This document shows, one piece after another, positions 10,677-19,760 of a DNA stretch of 64,000 nucleotides. Source of the DNA: an uncultured Pelagibacteraceae bacterium (GTDB lineage: Bacteria > Pseudomonadota > Alphaproteobacteria > Pelagibacterales > Pelagibacteraceae); assembly GCA_902536085.1 (NCBI GenBank), contig CACAWF010000001.1:62001-126000 (forward strand), read 5' to 3'. Every line of letters begins with the position of its first letter. Within the stretch, counting starts at the first letter, position 1. The notes under the pieces are model-generated. The model was not told where the DNA came from. It saw only the letters and a list, made by a program, of their open reading frames with translations, and made no database searches. The position numbers and the translations under genes are program-made.

Positions 10677-11565
10677 TTTTTTCTAAAAGATATTCTAACA
10701 ATATATGCGGAAAAGTAAGTGACGCCAAACCAATAAATATTACCTTATAAATAGCCTCATCAAGCTTATAAAAGTTATTTAAAAAATATATTGCAAATAA
10801 AAATATTAATGCAGTTACAAAAGTTAAAGGGATAGCTTTTATTATAAATTTTTTAAGTCCCGACTTGAAAGATCTATCCAACTCAAAAATAAGAGTAATC
10901 GAATGCCTAATTGAGTGAAGAAAACAAAAATAAAGAGTGAAAGCTAAAATAGGCGACAAAAAAAGATTTAGTATGATTAAAGAAAAGAAGTCCATGATCA
11001 TGACACCTTTTAGATTTGTGTTTTCTTTTTTTGAAATGTACATAGATGATAAAAAACCGAGGCATAACATTCCAATTAAAAATTCATTACTAAAAAGGCC
11101 TGCTTCAAAAACTTTAAAATTTAGAATCCTAAATATTTCATAAGTTTCTTCTCTCTTAAATAATAGTGGAGCCATAATTACTGTTGATCCTTTTAGGAAG
11201 AATAAACACTCAGATATGAAAAACTTTTTTCTAAAAAAAAATACTGTATCTTCTTTTCCAAAATGATAGGCAGCCACAATCAAAAATAGTAATAAAATCG
11301 TATTAGGAAATATCAACCAAAATATTATTATAAGTGATGAAATTAATACATAGGCAAGATAAAAAGATACAGTGTGCTTGTATCCAAATAATTTTAAAAG
11401 TTTTTTTCCTTTGACATTATCTAATGCACCGTGAGTAATTCCCAAAATTAAAATTAAAAACAAGCAAAATATAACTGGTTCAAAATTGAGCATTAGATAA
11501 AGAGGACTTACTATAATACAAAAATTGAAAAATATTATCGAGTGTTTAAAGTTAATATTTTTCAT
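10660..11565 (-). CDS. blh: Brp/Blh family beta-carotene 15,15'-dioxygenase
   Basis: Membrane-bound oxygenase that cleaves beta-carotene to retinal, the chromophore of proteorhodopsin. It is recognised by GITHGALDNVKGKKLL near residue 43 (the histidine-containing family motif), AAYHFGKEDTVFF, FCFLHSIRHS and FPHILLEYLLEK, which supply histidines for an iron site across about eight hydrophobic helices. Length 301 fits. Its position directly after crtY supports the call. No rhodopsin gene is in the window. Confidence 0.88.
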   Translation of the reverse strand: MKNINFKHSIIFFNFCIIVSPLYLMLNFEPVIFCLFLILILGITHGALDNVKGKKLLKLFGYKHTVSFYLAYVLISSLIIIFWLIFPNTILLLFLIVAAYHFGKEDTVFFFRKKFFISECLFFLKGSTVIMAPLLFKREETYEIFRILNFKVFEAGLFSNEFLIGMLCLGFLSSMYISKKENTNLKGVMIMDFFSLIILNLFLSPILAFTLYFCFLHSIRHSITLIFELDRSFKSGLKKFIIKAIPLTFVTALIFLFAIYFLNNFYKLDEAIYKVIFIGLASLTFPHILLEYLLEKNEKRT

Positions 11566-12632
11566 TAATTAAACAATGCTTTTAAAAAAATTAATTTTGG
11601 CATTTTACTAATAATATTTATGTCTTCAATAATATTACTTTTATTTGATAAAAATTTGATAATTGTATTTGAAGAAGTTTTAAACATATTAAAAAAAATT
11701 TTAGGCATCTTTTCGGGATGTTTTTCTAATACTTTTAGAAATATATTATCTAAAAATTTGTATTTTTTTCCTATGGAGAATATTTTTGCTTTATTAATAT
11801 TATCAATGTTTTTTACAATATAACGACTATGTTCTTGAATGTTCAAAAAAGTGTAACCTGTGCTTAAACGAGTCATCCCTCCAGCTGATCCAATATAAAT
11901 TATTTTATTATTATTTCTTAATGATGGAGAAAAGAGTGGTATAGCACCTTTTTCAGTAAAATTTATTTTATAGTTTTTTATACCCAGATTATTTTCAATA
12001 TAATTTTCTAGCTGAAGGTCATAATCTCTGAGGCTCTGATCCTCTAAATCTGATAACCAAGTAGTTTCAATCAAAGCTTTATTTTTGCTGAATGGTAATG
12101 TGTAGAAAAAATGTACATCTTTTCTCTGATCACAATTAAAATCCATTAAGTTTATTATTTCCTCATCAAAAATGTTCTTAGGTGTCTCTATCTCGATACC
12201 TTGAAAGTGTTGCCATAACTCAGATTTATCAAGCTCTTTTTCAAAAATACTATTAAAAATTATTGAATTTTCTGAATTGACTTCGTTTAGATTTCTGAAA
12301 AAACTAATATTGGAATTTGTGGAGAGTTTAGAGTTTATCTTTTTATAAAATTTTCCACTATCTATACTTTGGTAAGGAAATTTTTTATTTGTTAATTCAT
12401 TAGAGTTTTCAGCAGTATTAATAGTAAAATTATTCCAACTTTTAATTACACAATCTTCAAAATTATGATCAAATACTTTCCAGAATGACCAAGTTTTGTC
12501 TCTCTTATACTCTTCACGGGTTTCGATTATTGCTAATGTTTTTGTCTTTAACTTATTATTTATTTCAAGCTCATAGGCCAAAGATAAACCCGCGCAACCA
12601 CCTCCAATAATAATATAATCAAATTCTTTCAT
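11565..12632 (-). CDS. crtY: Lycopene beta-cyclase
   Basis: Flavoprotein that cyclises both ends of lycopene to beta-carotene. The N-terminal dinucleotide-binding motif is YIIIGGGCAGLSLAYEL. The CrtY-type features are TWSFWK, FYTLPFSKNKALIETTWLS and the G-x-x-GGMTRLSTGYTF region near residue 255. Length 355 is slightly short of the usual 380-390. It overlaps crtB by 14 bases and blh by one. Confidence 0.92.
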   Translation of the reverse strand: MKEFDYIIIGGGCAGLSLAYELEINNKLKTKTLAIIETREEYKRDKTWSFWKVFDHNFEDCVIKSWNNFTINTAENSNELTNKKFPYQSIDSGKFYKKINSKLSTNSNISFFRNLNEVNSENSIIFNSIFEKELDKSELWQHFQGIEIETPKNIFDEEIINLMDFNCDQRKDVHFFYTLPFSKNKALIETTWLSDLEDQSLRDYDLQLENYIENNLGIKNYKINFTEKGAIPLFSPSLRNNNKIIYIGSAGGMTRLSTGYTFLNIQEHSRYIVKNIDNINKAKIFSIGKKYKFLDNIFLKVLEKHPEKMPKIFFNMFKTSSNTIIKFLSNKSNIIEDINIISKMPKLIFLKALFN

Positions 12633-13467
12633 TCAAATTAATCTCTTGTTCTAAAATATTATGATTTAATTGATTGTCGTAATTTAAATTTTTTATGAAT
12701 AATAGCTTAATAAAGTCAATAATAGATAAAAAAGTCTGAATTACCTTTTCAAATAGAGGGACATAGATTTTGCCGGCTTTATTATAATTATTTATGTTAT
12801 TTTGTTTCAGAATATAGTCACCTATTTTTCTATAAACTCGCCTTGCGACAATAACCGAAAATCTCGATTTAACTGGTATACTGCTTATAGATGTAAATGA
12901 TTTTTCGTAAAATGCTTGAGACTCATTTATAATTGCTTGAATTGATGAAAAATTGTGCTCAATATACTGTCTATTACGCGCTTTATCCTCACAAACATCT
13001 CTAGCAATATTAGTAAGCTGCATGGCTATACCAAGATCGATCGCACCTTTTAGAGCCTCCTTATTTTTTACTTTCATTATTTTTGACATCATTAATCCAA
13101 CTGTCCCAGCAACTCTGTAAGAATAAACAAGTAAATCTTTTTTCGAATTAATCACTACTTTTTCCTCCAAGTCTGTTTCAACCCCATCAAATAAATCTAT
13201 AACTATTTGATAAGAAATACCTTCACTATCTATGAGTGACCACATATCTTTAATAATTTGATTATCTAGATTTTTATTCTCAAAGTCTTTTTTAAATTTT
13301 GAGAAAATTTCTTTTTTTACACTTAGATTATTGTCATCATCAACTATATCGTCTAACGTTCTGCAGAAATTATATAAAGATGAACATTTGTTTAGTATAT
13401 TATTCGAAAGAAAAAAACTTGCCCAATAAAAAGATTTAGCGTGTTTTTTTAGTAAATTACTTTTCAT
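12619..13467 (-). CDS. crtB: Phytoene synthase
   Basis: Condenses two geranylgeranyl diphosphates to phytoene. It is a squalene/phytoene synthase fold with both aspartate-rich motifs: CRTLDDIVDD at about 35-44 and NIARDVCEDKARNRQYI at about 153-169. Length 282 is close to normal. No GGPP synthase (crtE) lies in the window, so the substrate must come from a gene elsewhere. It shares one base with crtI and overlaps crtY. Confidence 0.94.
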   Translation of the reverse strand: MKSNLLKKHAKSFYWASFFLSNNILNKCSSLYNFCRTLDDIVDDDNNLSVKKEIFSKFKKDFENKNLDNQIIKDMWSLIDSEGISYQIVIDLFDGVETDLEEKVVINSKKDLLVYSYRVAGTVGLMMSKIMKVKNKEALKGAIDLGIAMQLTNIARDVCEDKARNRQYIEHNFSSIQAIINESQAFYEKSFTSISSIPVKSRFSVIVARRVYRKIGDYILKQNNINNYNKAGKIYVPLFEKVIQTFLSIIDFIKLLFIKNLNYDNQLNHNILEQEINLNERI

Positions 13468-14936
13468 TAAAATAAATTGTCTAAAACTTTTGCCGATGAT
13501 AGAACCCCAGGCATTCCAGCGCCTGGATGTGTACCAGCACCCACAAAGTATAAATTTTTATATATTTCTGATTGATTATGAAATCTGAAATAAGCTGACT
13601 GAGAAAATTTTGGTTGGATTGAAAATCCAGATCCATAAAGAGTTGCAAGATCTATTTCGAAGTAGTCAGGTGTTAAATAAAAATCACTTACCACATTCTC
13701 TTTAATACCAGGTAAAACAGTTTTATCCATTTTATCTAAAACTAGATCTTTAAATTTATCACCTTCTTCGATCCAATTAACTTTAGATAAATTATTTGGG
13801 ACTGGAACCAATACATAAAAAGCATCTTGGCCCTTTGGAGCCATATTAGGGTCTGTTGCAGATGGCCGGTGTAAATAATAGCTTATGTCATCAGAAAGTA
13901 TTTTTTTTTCAAAAATTTTATCAAGATGTTTTTCATAAGCTTCTCCAAAATAAATTGTATGATGAGCAACATCCCTATATTTTTTTTTAGAGCCAAAATA
14001 ATAAACAAATAATCCCATTGAATAATCCATTCTTTTCATTTTTTGTTTAAACAAAAAATCATAATCCTCTTTTGATTTTATCAAGTTGTTGTAAACATTT
14101 GGAGGATCGGAGTTACAAATTATATAGTCGCAATTAATTATTTTAGAATTATTGATTTTAACACCCTTAACCTTTTTGTTTTCTGTAAGTATTTCAGTAA
14201 CTTCAGCATTTTTAATAATTTTGATATTTTCCTCAATCATAAGTTTTTCTAAAGCTTTAACGACGCTTCCAGTTCCTCCCATTGAGTAATGAATACCCCA
14301 TTTTTTTTCTAAAAATAAAATCAACGTGTATATCGAAGTAGTACTAAAAGGATTTCCACCAACTAAAAGAGGGTGCATGCTAAATACTCTTCTTAATTTT
14401 TCATCAGATATATAATTCGAGACTAAACTATAAACTGACTTATAACTTTTTAATTTTAATAAAGATGGAATTTGCTTCATCATAAAGACCAAATTATTAA
14501 AGGGTTTGTCAGATAAATCCGTAAAACCTTTGTCAAAGATTTTTTCAGTAAAATTTACTAAATTTTTATATCCGTCATAATCAGTAGGGTTAAATTTTTT
14601 AACTTGTTCTTCCATAGATTTATCATCGCCATTGTAATCAAATGTATCCCCATTACTAAATACAAATCTGTACCATAAATCTAAAGGCACTATTTTTACG
14701 TAGTCAGAAATATTTTTATTAAATAGTGAAAATAATTCTTCAAATAGGTAAGGTGCAGTTATTACTGTTGGACCTCCATCGTAAATAAATTGGTCTTTTT
14801 TAAAAACTCTTGCTCGACCGCCTAGATCAGGATGTTTTTCTAATAAAGTAACTTTGTGGCCTTTAGCTTTTAATCTAAGCGCAGCAGCCAATCCTCCAAA
14901 ACCCGAACCAATAATTACAGATGTTTTTTTCGCCAT
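13467..14936 (-). CDS. crtI: Phytoene desaturase
   Basis: FAD-dependent CrtI-type desaturase that turns phytoene into lycopene in four steps. The N-terminal FAD motif is VIIGSGFGGLAAALRLKAKGHKV, and YDGGPTVITAPYLFEELF follows. The C-terminal CrtI signature is NLYFVGAGTHPGAGMPGVLSSAK. Length 489 fits. It begins 16 bases after the end of atpF on the same strand, with no terminator-like structure between them. Confidence 0.96.
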   Translation of the reverse strand: MAKKTSVIIGSGFGGLAAALRLKAKGHKVTLLEKHPDLGGRARVFKKDQFIYDGGPTVITAPYLFEELFSLFNKNISDYVKIVPLDLWYRFVFSNGDTFDYNGDDKSMEEQVKKFNPTDYDGYKNLVNFTEKIFDKGFTDLSDKPFNNLVFMMKQIPSLLKLKSYKSVYSLVSNYISDEKLRRVFSMHPLLVGGNPFSTTSIYTLILFLEKKWGIHYSMGGTGSVVKALEKLMIEENIKIIKNAEVTEILTENKKVKGVKINNSKIINCDYIICNSDPPNVYNNLIKSKEDYDFLFKQKMKRMDYSMGLFVYYFGSKKKYRDVAHHTIYFGEAYEKHLDKIFEKKILSDDISYYLHRPSATDPNMAPKGQDAFYVLVPVPNNLSKVNWIEEGDKFKDLVLDKMDKTVLPGIKENVVSDFYLTPDYFEIDLATLYGSGFSIQPKFSQSAYFRFHNQSEIYKNLYFVGAGTHPGAGMPGVLSSAKVLDNLF

Positions 14937-14952
14937 ATGTTTATGGCCTATT

Positions 14953-15450
14953 CTAACTAGATTTCTTCTTAAGTGCTAATTTTGTTTCTTCGATGCTAGA
15001 GCTGTAAATTTTATCTAATTTGCTTTTATCTAGTGAGTTTTTAATCAATTTTTCCACAGACTCTATGGCTATTTTAACTGATGCATTTTTAATATCCTTT
15101 TCAGCCTGATTTTTAAGTTGTCTAATTCTCTCCTCAGCATTTTTTTTCCTATTTTCCATTAAATTGTGAAACTCTTTGTTAACTCTGATAATATTTTTTT
15201 CTGCTTCTTCACTAGCCTTATCTATCATCTCTTTTACCTCATTCTTGGAATAACTGATTTTTTTTTCATGCTCAGTTAAAATATTCTTAGCATCTTCTTT
15301 CAGTTTTTCCGCTTCATTAATTTGATTCTTTATGTTCAAAATATTTTGTTCAAGAGCGCCTTTAATTTTTTGGGGAAGCTTGAAATATATTAGTATACCC
15401 AAAAAAATGAAGAAGGAAATAGTTACCCAAAATGTTGCATCTATTATCAT
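14953..15450 (-). CDS. atpF: ATP synthase F0 subunit b
   Basis: Peripheral-stalk subunit: one N-terminal membrane helix (ATFWVTISFFIFLGILIYFKLP) followed by a long charged coiled coil. Length 165 is usual. It sits beside a second b-type gene, so the stalk is a b/b' heterodimer, as in photosynthetic and many other alphaproteobacteria. It overlaps the b' gene by four bases. Confidence 0.95.
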   Translation of the reverse strand: MIIDATFWVTISFFIFLGILIYFKLPQKIKGALEQNILNIKNQINEAEKLKEDAKNILTEHEKKISYSKNEVKEMIDKASEEAEKNIIRVNKEFHNLMENRKKNAEERIRQLKNQAEKDIKNASVKIAIESVEKLIKNSLDKSKLDKIYSSSIEETKLALKKKSS

Positions 15451-16022
15451 AAATATTTATTTATTTTTTTTTTGGAAATATCCTCAACTGCTGCTTTGAT
15501 ACTACTTTCATTAAGTTTATCGCCTGAGATATTTTCAATAATATTAGATACTATACCTCCCGAGATACTCTGAATAGAGGAAATAGAATTTTTTTTAAGT
15601 TCTGAAATTTCTTTTTGTGCTTTCAAAATTTCTTTTTCTATCTCTTTTTCCATTGCCTCCTTTTTTGATTGAATATCTTTATCTAAAATACTTTTAGATT
15701 CAAAATGTATCTTTGAAACTTCTTTTTTAGCACTCTCTAAGATGAAATCATATTCTTTAGCTTTTGCTTCAGACTGTTCTTTGAATTTATTTGCGCTTTC
15801 TAGGTCTTCTTTAATTTTACTTTCTCTATTATCCAAATTTTCCTTAATTTTTGGTAAGTAGAATTTCGATATTGAAATATAAAGAATTGTAAAAACTAAT
15901 ATTAACCAAAATGCTTGAGATGCCCAATACGTTGGGTCCAGCTGAGGCATTCCAGCCTCAGCTGCAAACAATTCAGTACTCACAACTACAATCGCTATTA
16001 ATAAACTTAGAGAACTTTTCAT
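15447..16022 (-). CDS. ATP synthase F0 subunit b'
   Basis: Second peripheral-stalk subunit. From the ATG at 16022 it has a signal-like hydrophobic N-terminus (SLSLLIAIVVVSTELFAA), then AGMPQLDPTYWASQAFWLIL, the typical b' entry into its membrane helix, then a long coiled coil. The in-frame TTG at 16043 would overlap atpE by 11 bases, so the ATG is preferred. From the ATG the length is 191 residues, longer than many b' subunits because of the extra N-terminal segment. Confidence 0.92.
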   Translation of the reverse strand: MKSSLSLLIAIVVVSTELFAAEAGMPQLDPTYWASQAFWLILVFTILYISISKFYLPKIKENLDNRESKIKEDLESANKFKEQSEAKAKEYDFILESAKKEVSKIHFESKSILDKDIQSKKEAMEKEIEKEILKAQKEISELKKNSISSIQSISGGIVSNIIENISGDKLNESSIKAAVEDISKKKINKYL

Positions 16023-16032
16023 ATTTAATTTA

Positions 16033-16260
16033 CTAAAATGCAAATAAAATAATTAAAGCTACTACAAGTCCAAACAATCCAGTAGCTTCTGCTAAAGCAA
16101 ATCCTAACAATAGGTTAGGGAATTGTTTTTGAGCTGCAGATGGATTTCTCATTGCTCCAGATAGGTAGTTACCGAAAATAATTCCGATACCTACACCAGC
16201 TCCAGCTAATGCGATTGCAGCAAGACCTGCTCCAATCATTTTTGCCGCTTCTAACTCCAT
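16033..16260 (-). CDS. atpE: ATP synthase F0 subunit c
   Basis: Proteolipid of the rotor ring, a hairpin of two helices. The first helix holds the glycine-rich AGAGVGIGIIFGNYLSG, the loop is RNPSAAQKQFPN, and the ion-binding glutamate is in ALAEATGLFGL. There is no glutamine in helix 1 and no serine after the glutamate, so the sodium-type signature is absent and proton coupling is expected. Length 75 is normal. A near-perfect Shine-Dalgarno precedes it, fitting the high copy number of subunit c. Confidence 0.97.
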   Translation of the reverse strand: MELEAAKMIGAGLAAIALAGAGVGIGIIFGNYLSGAMRNPSAAQKQFPNLLLGFALAEATGLFGLVVALIILFAF

Positions 16261-16264
16261 TTTT

Positions 16265-16270
16265 CCTCCT
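16265..16270 (-). promoter_or_regulatory. Consensus Shine-Dalgarno for atpE
   Basis: AGGAGG read on the minus strand, four bases before the atpE ATG. This is the strongest ribosome-binding site seen in the window and sits where differential translation of subunit c is expected. Confidence 0.75.
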
Positions 16271-16277
16271 TTTTTGT

Positions 16278-17012
16278 TTAATGGTGTAAATTTAATGCAT
16301 CATTTAAATAGATGCAGGTTAATATTGCAAAAACATATGCTTGTAAAAAAGCCACAAGTATCTCTAAGCCTGTAAGTGCCACTGAAAAACTTAGCGGTAA
16401 CCAGCCGCCTAATATTCCTAAACTTACAACGAAACCTCCAAAAACTTTTAACATTGTATGACCTGCCATCATGTTTGCAAATAATCTTACAGATAAACTT
16501 ACTGGCCTACTAAGATATGAAATAATTTCTATGATTGTAATTAAAGGCAAAAGCACAGCAGGAACTCCGCTTGGTACAAATATACTTAAGTATTTAAAAC
16601 CATGTTTTATAAAACCAATTATTGTTACAGCTATGAATATAAATAAAGCCATAATTAAAGTTACAATAATATGACTTGTAACCGTAAATGAGTATGGAAG
16701 CATTCCAACCATATTACAAAACAATACAAACATAAATAAACTAAATATAAATGGAAAATAAGGCTTAGCCTTTGACCCTGCAGTATCACTAATCATTTTT
16801 GCTACAAAAGTGTAAAACATTTCAGCAATCAATTGCAATTTATTGGGAATAATTTTCTTTTCTTTAGAACCTAAAAATAAAAATAATATAATTACAGTTG
16901 CGCTAATTACCATGAATAAACTAGCATTGGTAAAAGACAAATCTACACCAGCTATTTTAATTTCAGGTCCAATTCTGTGGACTGTAAATTGTTGCATTGG
17001 ATTGCTTGCCAT
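16278..17012 (-). CDS. atpB: ATP synthase F0 subunit a
   Basis: Membrane stator subunit forming the proton half-channels. The essential arginine is in SLSVRLFANMMAGHTMLKV at about 172-190. The C-terminal helix has ILVAFLQAYVFAILTCIYLNDA. Also visible is FPFIFSLFMFVLFCNMVGMLPYSFT. Length 244 is normal. Spacing is 17 bases to atpE and 9 bases from atpI. Confidence 0.97.
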   Translation of the reverse strand: MASNPMQQFTVHRIGPEIKIAGVDLSFTNASLFMVISATVIILFLFLGSKEKKIIPNKLQLIAEMFYTFVAKMISDTAGSKAKPYFPFIFSLFMFVLFCNMVGMLPYSFTVTSHIIVTLIMALFIFIAVTIIGFIKHGFKYLSIFVPSGVPAVLLPLITIIEIISYLSRPVSLSVRLFANMMAGHTMLKVFGGFVVSLGILGGWLPLSFSVALTGLEILVAFLQAYVFAILTCIYLNDALNLHH

Positions 17013-17021
17013 ATCAACTTT

Positions 17022-17306
17022 CTAGTCTTCTTTTTGCATTCTATTAGCAGCTCGTATCACATTTAACATGCCAGCCGCAGCTCCCAAAAAAAAGAAAATT
17101 ATTATTAACCAAGGTTTAGTATCAAACAAGGTATCTAAAATAAACCCAATTATTGTCCCAACTGCAACTGCAGCAACTAATTCAGTGCCCAATTTAAAGG
17201 CGCTACCCATAAATGAACCTCTTTTTTCATTGTCATTATCTAGTTGCTTTTTTATTTTTGATTTTGCAATTTTTAGGCGAGTTTTAAAGTCTTCTGGTAT
17301 TGTCAT
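17022..17306 (-). CDS. atpI: F0F1 ATP synthase assembly protein AtpI/AtpZ-like
   Basis: Small protein at the head of the F0 genes. A charged N-terminal half (lysine-rich, to about residue 30) is followed by two hydrophobic helices, ELVAAVAVGTIIGFILDTLF and PWLIIIFFFLGAAAGMLNVI, the latter ending in RAANRMQ as in alphaproteobacterial AtpI. Length 94 is usual. Such proteins help c-ring assembly or bind magnesium. The call rests on topology, the closing motif and position. Confidence 0.88.
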   Translation of the reverse strand: MTIPEDFKTRLKIAKSKIKKQLDNDNEKRGSFMGSAFKLGTELVAAVAVGTIIGFILDTLFDTKPWLIIIFFFLGAAAGMLNVIRAANRMQKED

Positions 17307-17315
17307 TATCTAAAT

Positions 17316-19760
17316 TTAAGCAACTAATTCTTCAGCTCTTTGCAGATCGACTGAAACAAGCTGGCTTACTCCTTGCTCAGCCATTGTTACGCCGTAGAGC
17401 CTGTCCATTCTTGACATGGTTAAAGCGTGGTGAGTGATAATAATAAATTTTGTATTCGTAATTTTTGTCAAATCATCCAATAGGCTACAAAATCTGGTTA
17501 CATTTGCATCATCTAGCGGGGCATCTACTTCATCCAAAACACAAATCGGAGAGGGATTAACTAAAAAAACAGCGAAGACTAACGAAAGAGCCGTTAAGGC
17601 TTGTTCTCCACCAGATAAAAGCGTAATTGATTGAAGTCTTTTTCCTGGCGGAGAAACAAACATTTCTAATCCAGCTTCAAGCGGGTCATCAGAATCAACT
17701 AATTCAATTTTTGCAGTTCCGCCATTAAATAATTTTGTGTAAACTTCATTAAATTTTCTATTAACTTTAGTATAAGCATCTAATAATCGCTCTCTTCCTT
17801 TTTGATTCAGCTCATCAATACTTGTTTTTAATTTTACTATTGCAGAATAAAGATCAGTTCTGTCGTCTTCCATCTTTTTAATTTCTGTTTCATACTTCTT
17901 GGTTTCTTCATCAGCTCTCAGGTTTACTGAACCAAGCGAGTCCCTTTGTTTTTTTGTTTTTTCAATTTTATCAGTTTGTTCCTCAATCGAAGGTAGATTT
18001 TCAATATCTATTTCATTCAAATCTGATTGAGGCAAAATAGAAGTTTCATTTTCTATGCCAAGTTCGTTTTTTACAGAATAAAGCAAATCTTTTTTTCTAT
18101 TTTCCATTCCTTCGACAGTTGCTTCATTTCTAGCTTTATTTTCTTTTAAATCTGTAAGTTTTAATTGAATTTCTCTTAAATTGTCATTTATAGCACTATA
18201 TTTTTTTTCTGCATCTACTAATTCATTTTCAATTTCCTCATTCCTTTTTTTTATATTTTCCAAGTTTTGTAAGTTTTGACCTTTAGATGTTGCTATCCTT
18301 TCTGGGTTTTTCTGATTTTCATTTATTTCTGATTTGATTTTATTTGATCTATTATTTAATTCAGCAATCATTTTTTGAGAATTAGTTTTTAGACTTCTCC
18401 AATTTTCCATTTCTATATCAATATTTTTTATTCTTTCTTTCCTTTTAATTGAGTCACTTTCTATAGATTTATTCTTTCCGTATTTTTCTGCATATTCTTC
18501 TTGAGAAAGTGTTATCTTTTTGACAAGTTGTTTTAATTTTTTGAAAGAGTCTTTCGAAAGTTTCCTATCATTATCTATGTCATCTTCTATTTGATCTAAC
18601 ATATTATCAAGTTTATTTTGTAAATTATTAAGCTCTTCTTTTGATAGCTGGAGTTCCTTTGAAGAGTTTTTTTCCACGTTTAATAATTTATTTTCTGTAT
18701 CTAAAAGATCTTCCTTTTCTTTTGAAATTCTTTTTTCATTTAGTTCAGCGTCAAGAGAAATACTTTTTTCTCTTTCAAGATCAGATTCAATAGTTTTAAT
18801 AGATTTTTCAAGTTTCTCTTGTAAGGATTTTACTCTTGCTTCCTCTTCTACAAGCTTTGTCATATCCAAATTTAATTTTTGCAAAGTTGCAGCGCTTTCC
18901 ATTTTTTTATCACGTAAAGGTGAAAGTTTCTTATTTTCCTCCTCTAATAAAGTATTATTATGATTGTAATCTATATTAATTGCACTTATTTCATCATCCA
19001 GCTCGCTCAGTTTCTCTTGAATTTTTTTTTTATCTTGCTCAATATCTTTTATTTTCAAGAAGTATAAACCTGCTTCGATTTTTTTAATTTGGCTAGAAAT
19101 TTCTTTATACCTAGTTGCTTCCTCCGCTTGTTTCTTTAAGTTATCTAGTTGTTTTTGTTGCTGTCTTTTTAATTCATCAGCCTTTTTTAAATTATTTTCA
19201 GCAGCATTTAATCTCGTTTCAGCTTCTTGTCTCCTAGCGTGAATTCCTGAAATCCCTGCAGCCTCTTCAAGAATTGATTTTCTCTCAATAGGTTTAGCAG
19301 TAACTAATTGGCCAATTTTCCCCTGGCTGATTAAAGACGGAGAGTGAGCTCCCGTTGAGAGATCAGCAAAAAACGTTTGAACATCTCTTGCCCTTACTTC
19401 TTTATCATTTATATAGTATTTAGACCCTTTATCTTTCTCAATTTTTCTTTTTATTAAAATTTCATCGAAATCTTTGTATTGAACTGGACCATTTTTTTCT
19501 TGGTTGTCTAAAAGCAAAGTTACTTCGGATATATTTTTTGAAGGTTTATTTGAAGTTCCAGAAAAAATTACATCTTCCATTCCAGAGCCTCTCATACTTT
19601 TAGCTGAATTTTCCCCCATACACCATCTAAGTGCTTCTACGATGTTTGACTTTCCACAACCATTTGGTCCGACAATACCAGTAAGACCTTTTTCTATTAG
19701 AACTGTTGTTTTTTCTGAAAAAGATTTAAAACCTGTCATTTCTAAATTTTTAAATTTCAT
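17316..19760 (-). CDS. smc: Chromosome segregation ATPase SMC, short form without visible hinge
   Basis: SMC-family ATPase for chromosome organisation. The head halves are clear: Walker A GPNGCGKSN at 31-39 with ALRWCMGENSAKSMRGSGMEDVIFSGT after it, the ABC signature LLSGGEQALTALSL at 714-727, and Walker B PICVLDEVDAPLDDANV. The middle, about 165-600, is almost entirely charged coiled coil. Usual bacterial SMC is about 1150-1200 residues, with a globular hinge of some 120 residues; here the length is 814 and I see no glycine-bearing hinge-like block. The frame is intact, so this is a shortened protein and not a frameshift. It abuts the dsbA-like gene with no gap and precedes atpI by nine bases. 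ScpA and ScpB are not in the window. Confidence 0.9.
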   Translation of the reverse strand: MKFKNLEMTGFKSFSEKTTVLIEKGLTGIVGPNGCGKSNIVEALRWCMGENSAKSMRGSGMEDVIFSGTSNKPSKNISEVTLLLDNQEKNGPVQYKDFDEILIKRKIEKDKGSKYYINDKEVRARDVQTFFADLSTGAHSPSLISQGKIGQLVTAKPIERKSILEEAAGISGIHARRQEAETRLNAAENNLKKADELKRQQQKQLDNLKKQAEEATRYKEISSQIKKIEAGLYFLKIKDIEQDKKKIQEKLSELDDEISAINIDYNHNNTLLEEENKKLSPLRDKKMESAATLQKLNLDMTKLVEEEARVKSLQEKLEKSIKTIESDLEREKSISLDAELNEKRISKEKEDLLDTENKLLNVEKNSSKELQLSKEELNNLQNKLDNMLDQIEDDIDNDRKLSKDSFKKLKQLVKKITLSQEEYAEKYGKNKSIESDSIKRKERIKNIDIEMENWRSLKTNSQKMIAELNNRSNKIKSEINENQKNPERIATSKGQNLQNLENIKKRNEEIENELVDAEKKYSAINDNLREIQLKLTDLKENKARNEATVEGMENRKKDLLYSVKNELGIENETSILPQSDLNEIDIENLPSIEEQTDKIEKTKKQRDSLGSVNLRADEETKKYETEIKKMEDDRTDLYSAIVKLKTSIDELNQKGRERLLDAYTKVNRKFNEVYTKLFNGGTAKIELVDSDDPLEAGLEMFVSPPGKRLQSITLLSGGEQALTALSLVFAVFLVNPSPICVLDEVDAPLDDANVTRFCSLLDDLTKITNTKFIIITHHALTMSRMDRLYGVTMAEQGVSQLVSVDLQRAEELVA

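Noticed and set aside
16033..16260. Sodium-coupled ATP synthase c subunit
   Set aside because: AEATG superficially resembles sodium types, but the helix-1 glutamine and the serine after the glutamate are missing, so proton coupling is expected.
17068..17313. Plus-strand open frame opposite atpI
   Set aside because: It lies fully within the atpI gene on the other strand, and the real gene has clear membrane helices and operon context.
17316..19760. Frameshift or deletion artefact explaining the short SMC
   Set aside because: The reading frame is continuous, both ABC half-heads are complete and the coiled-coil composition is even, so an assembly error is not indicated.
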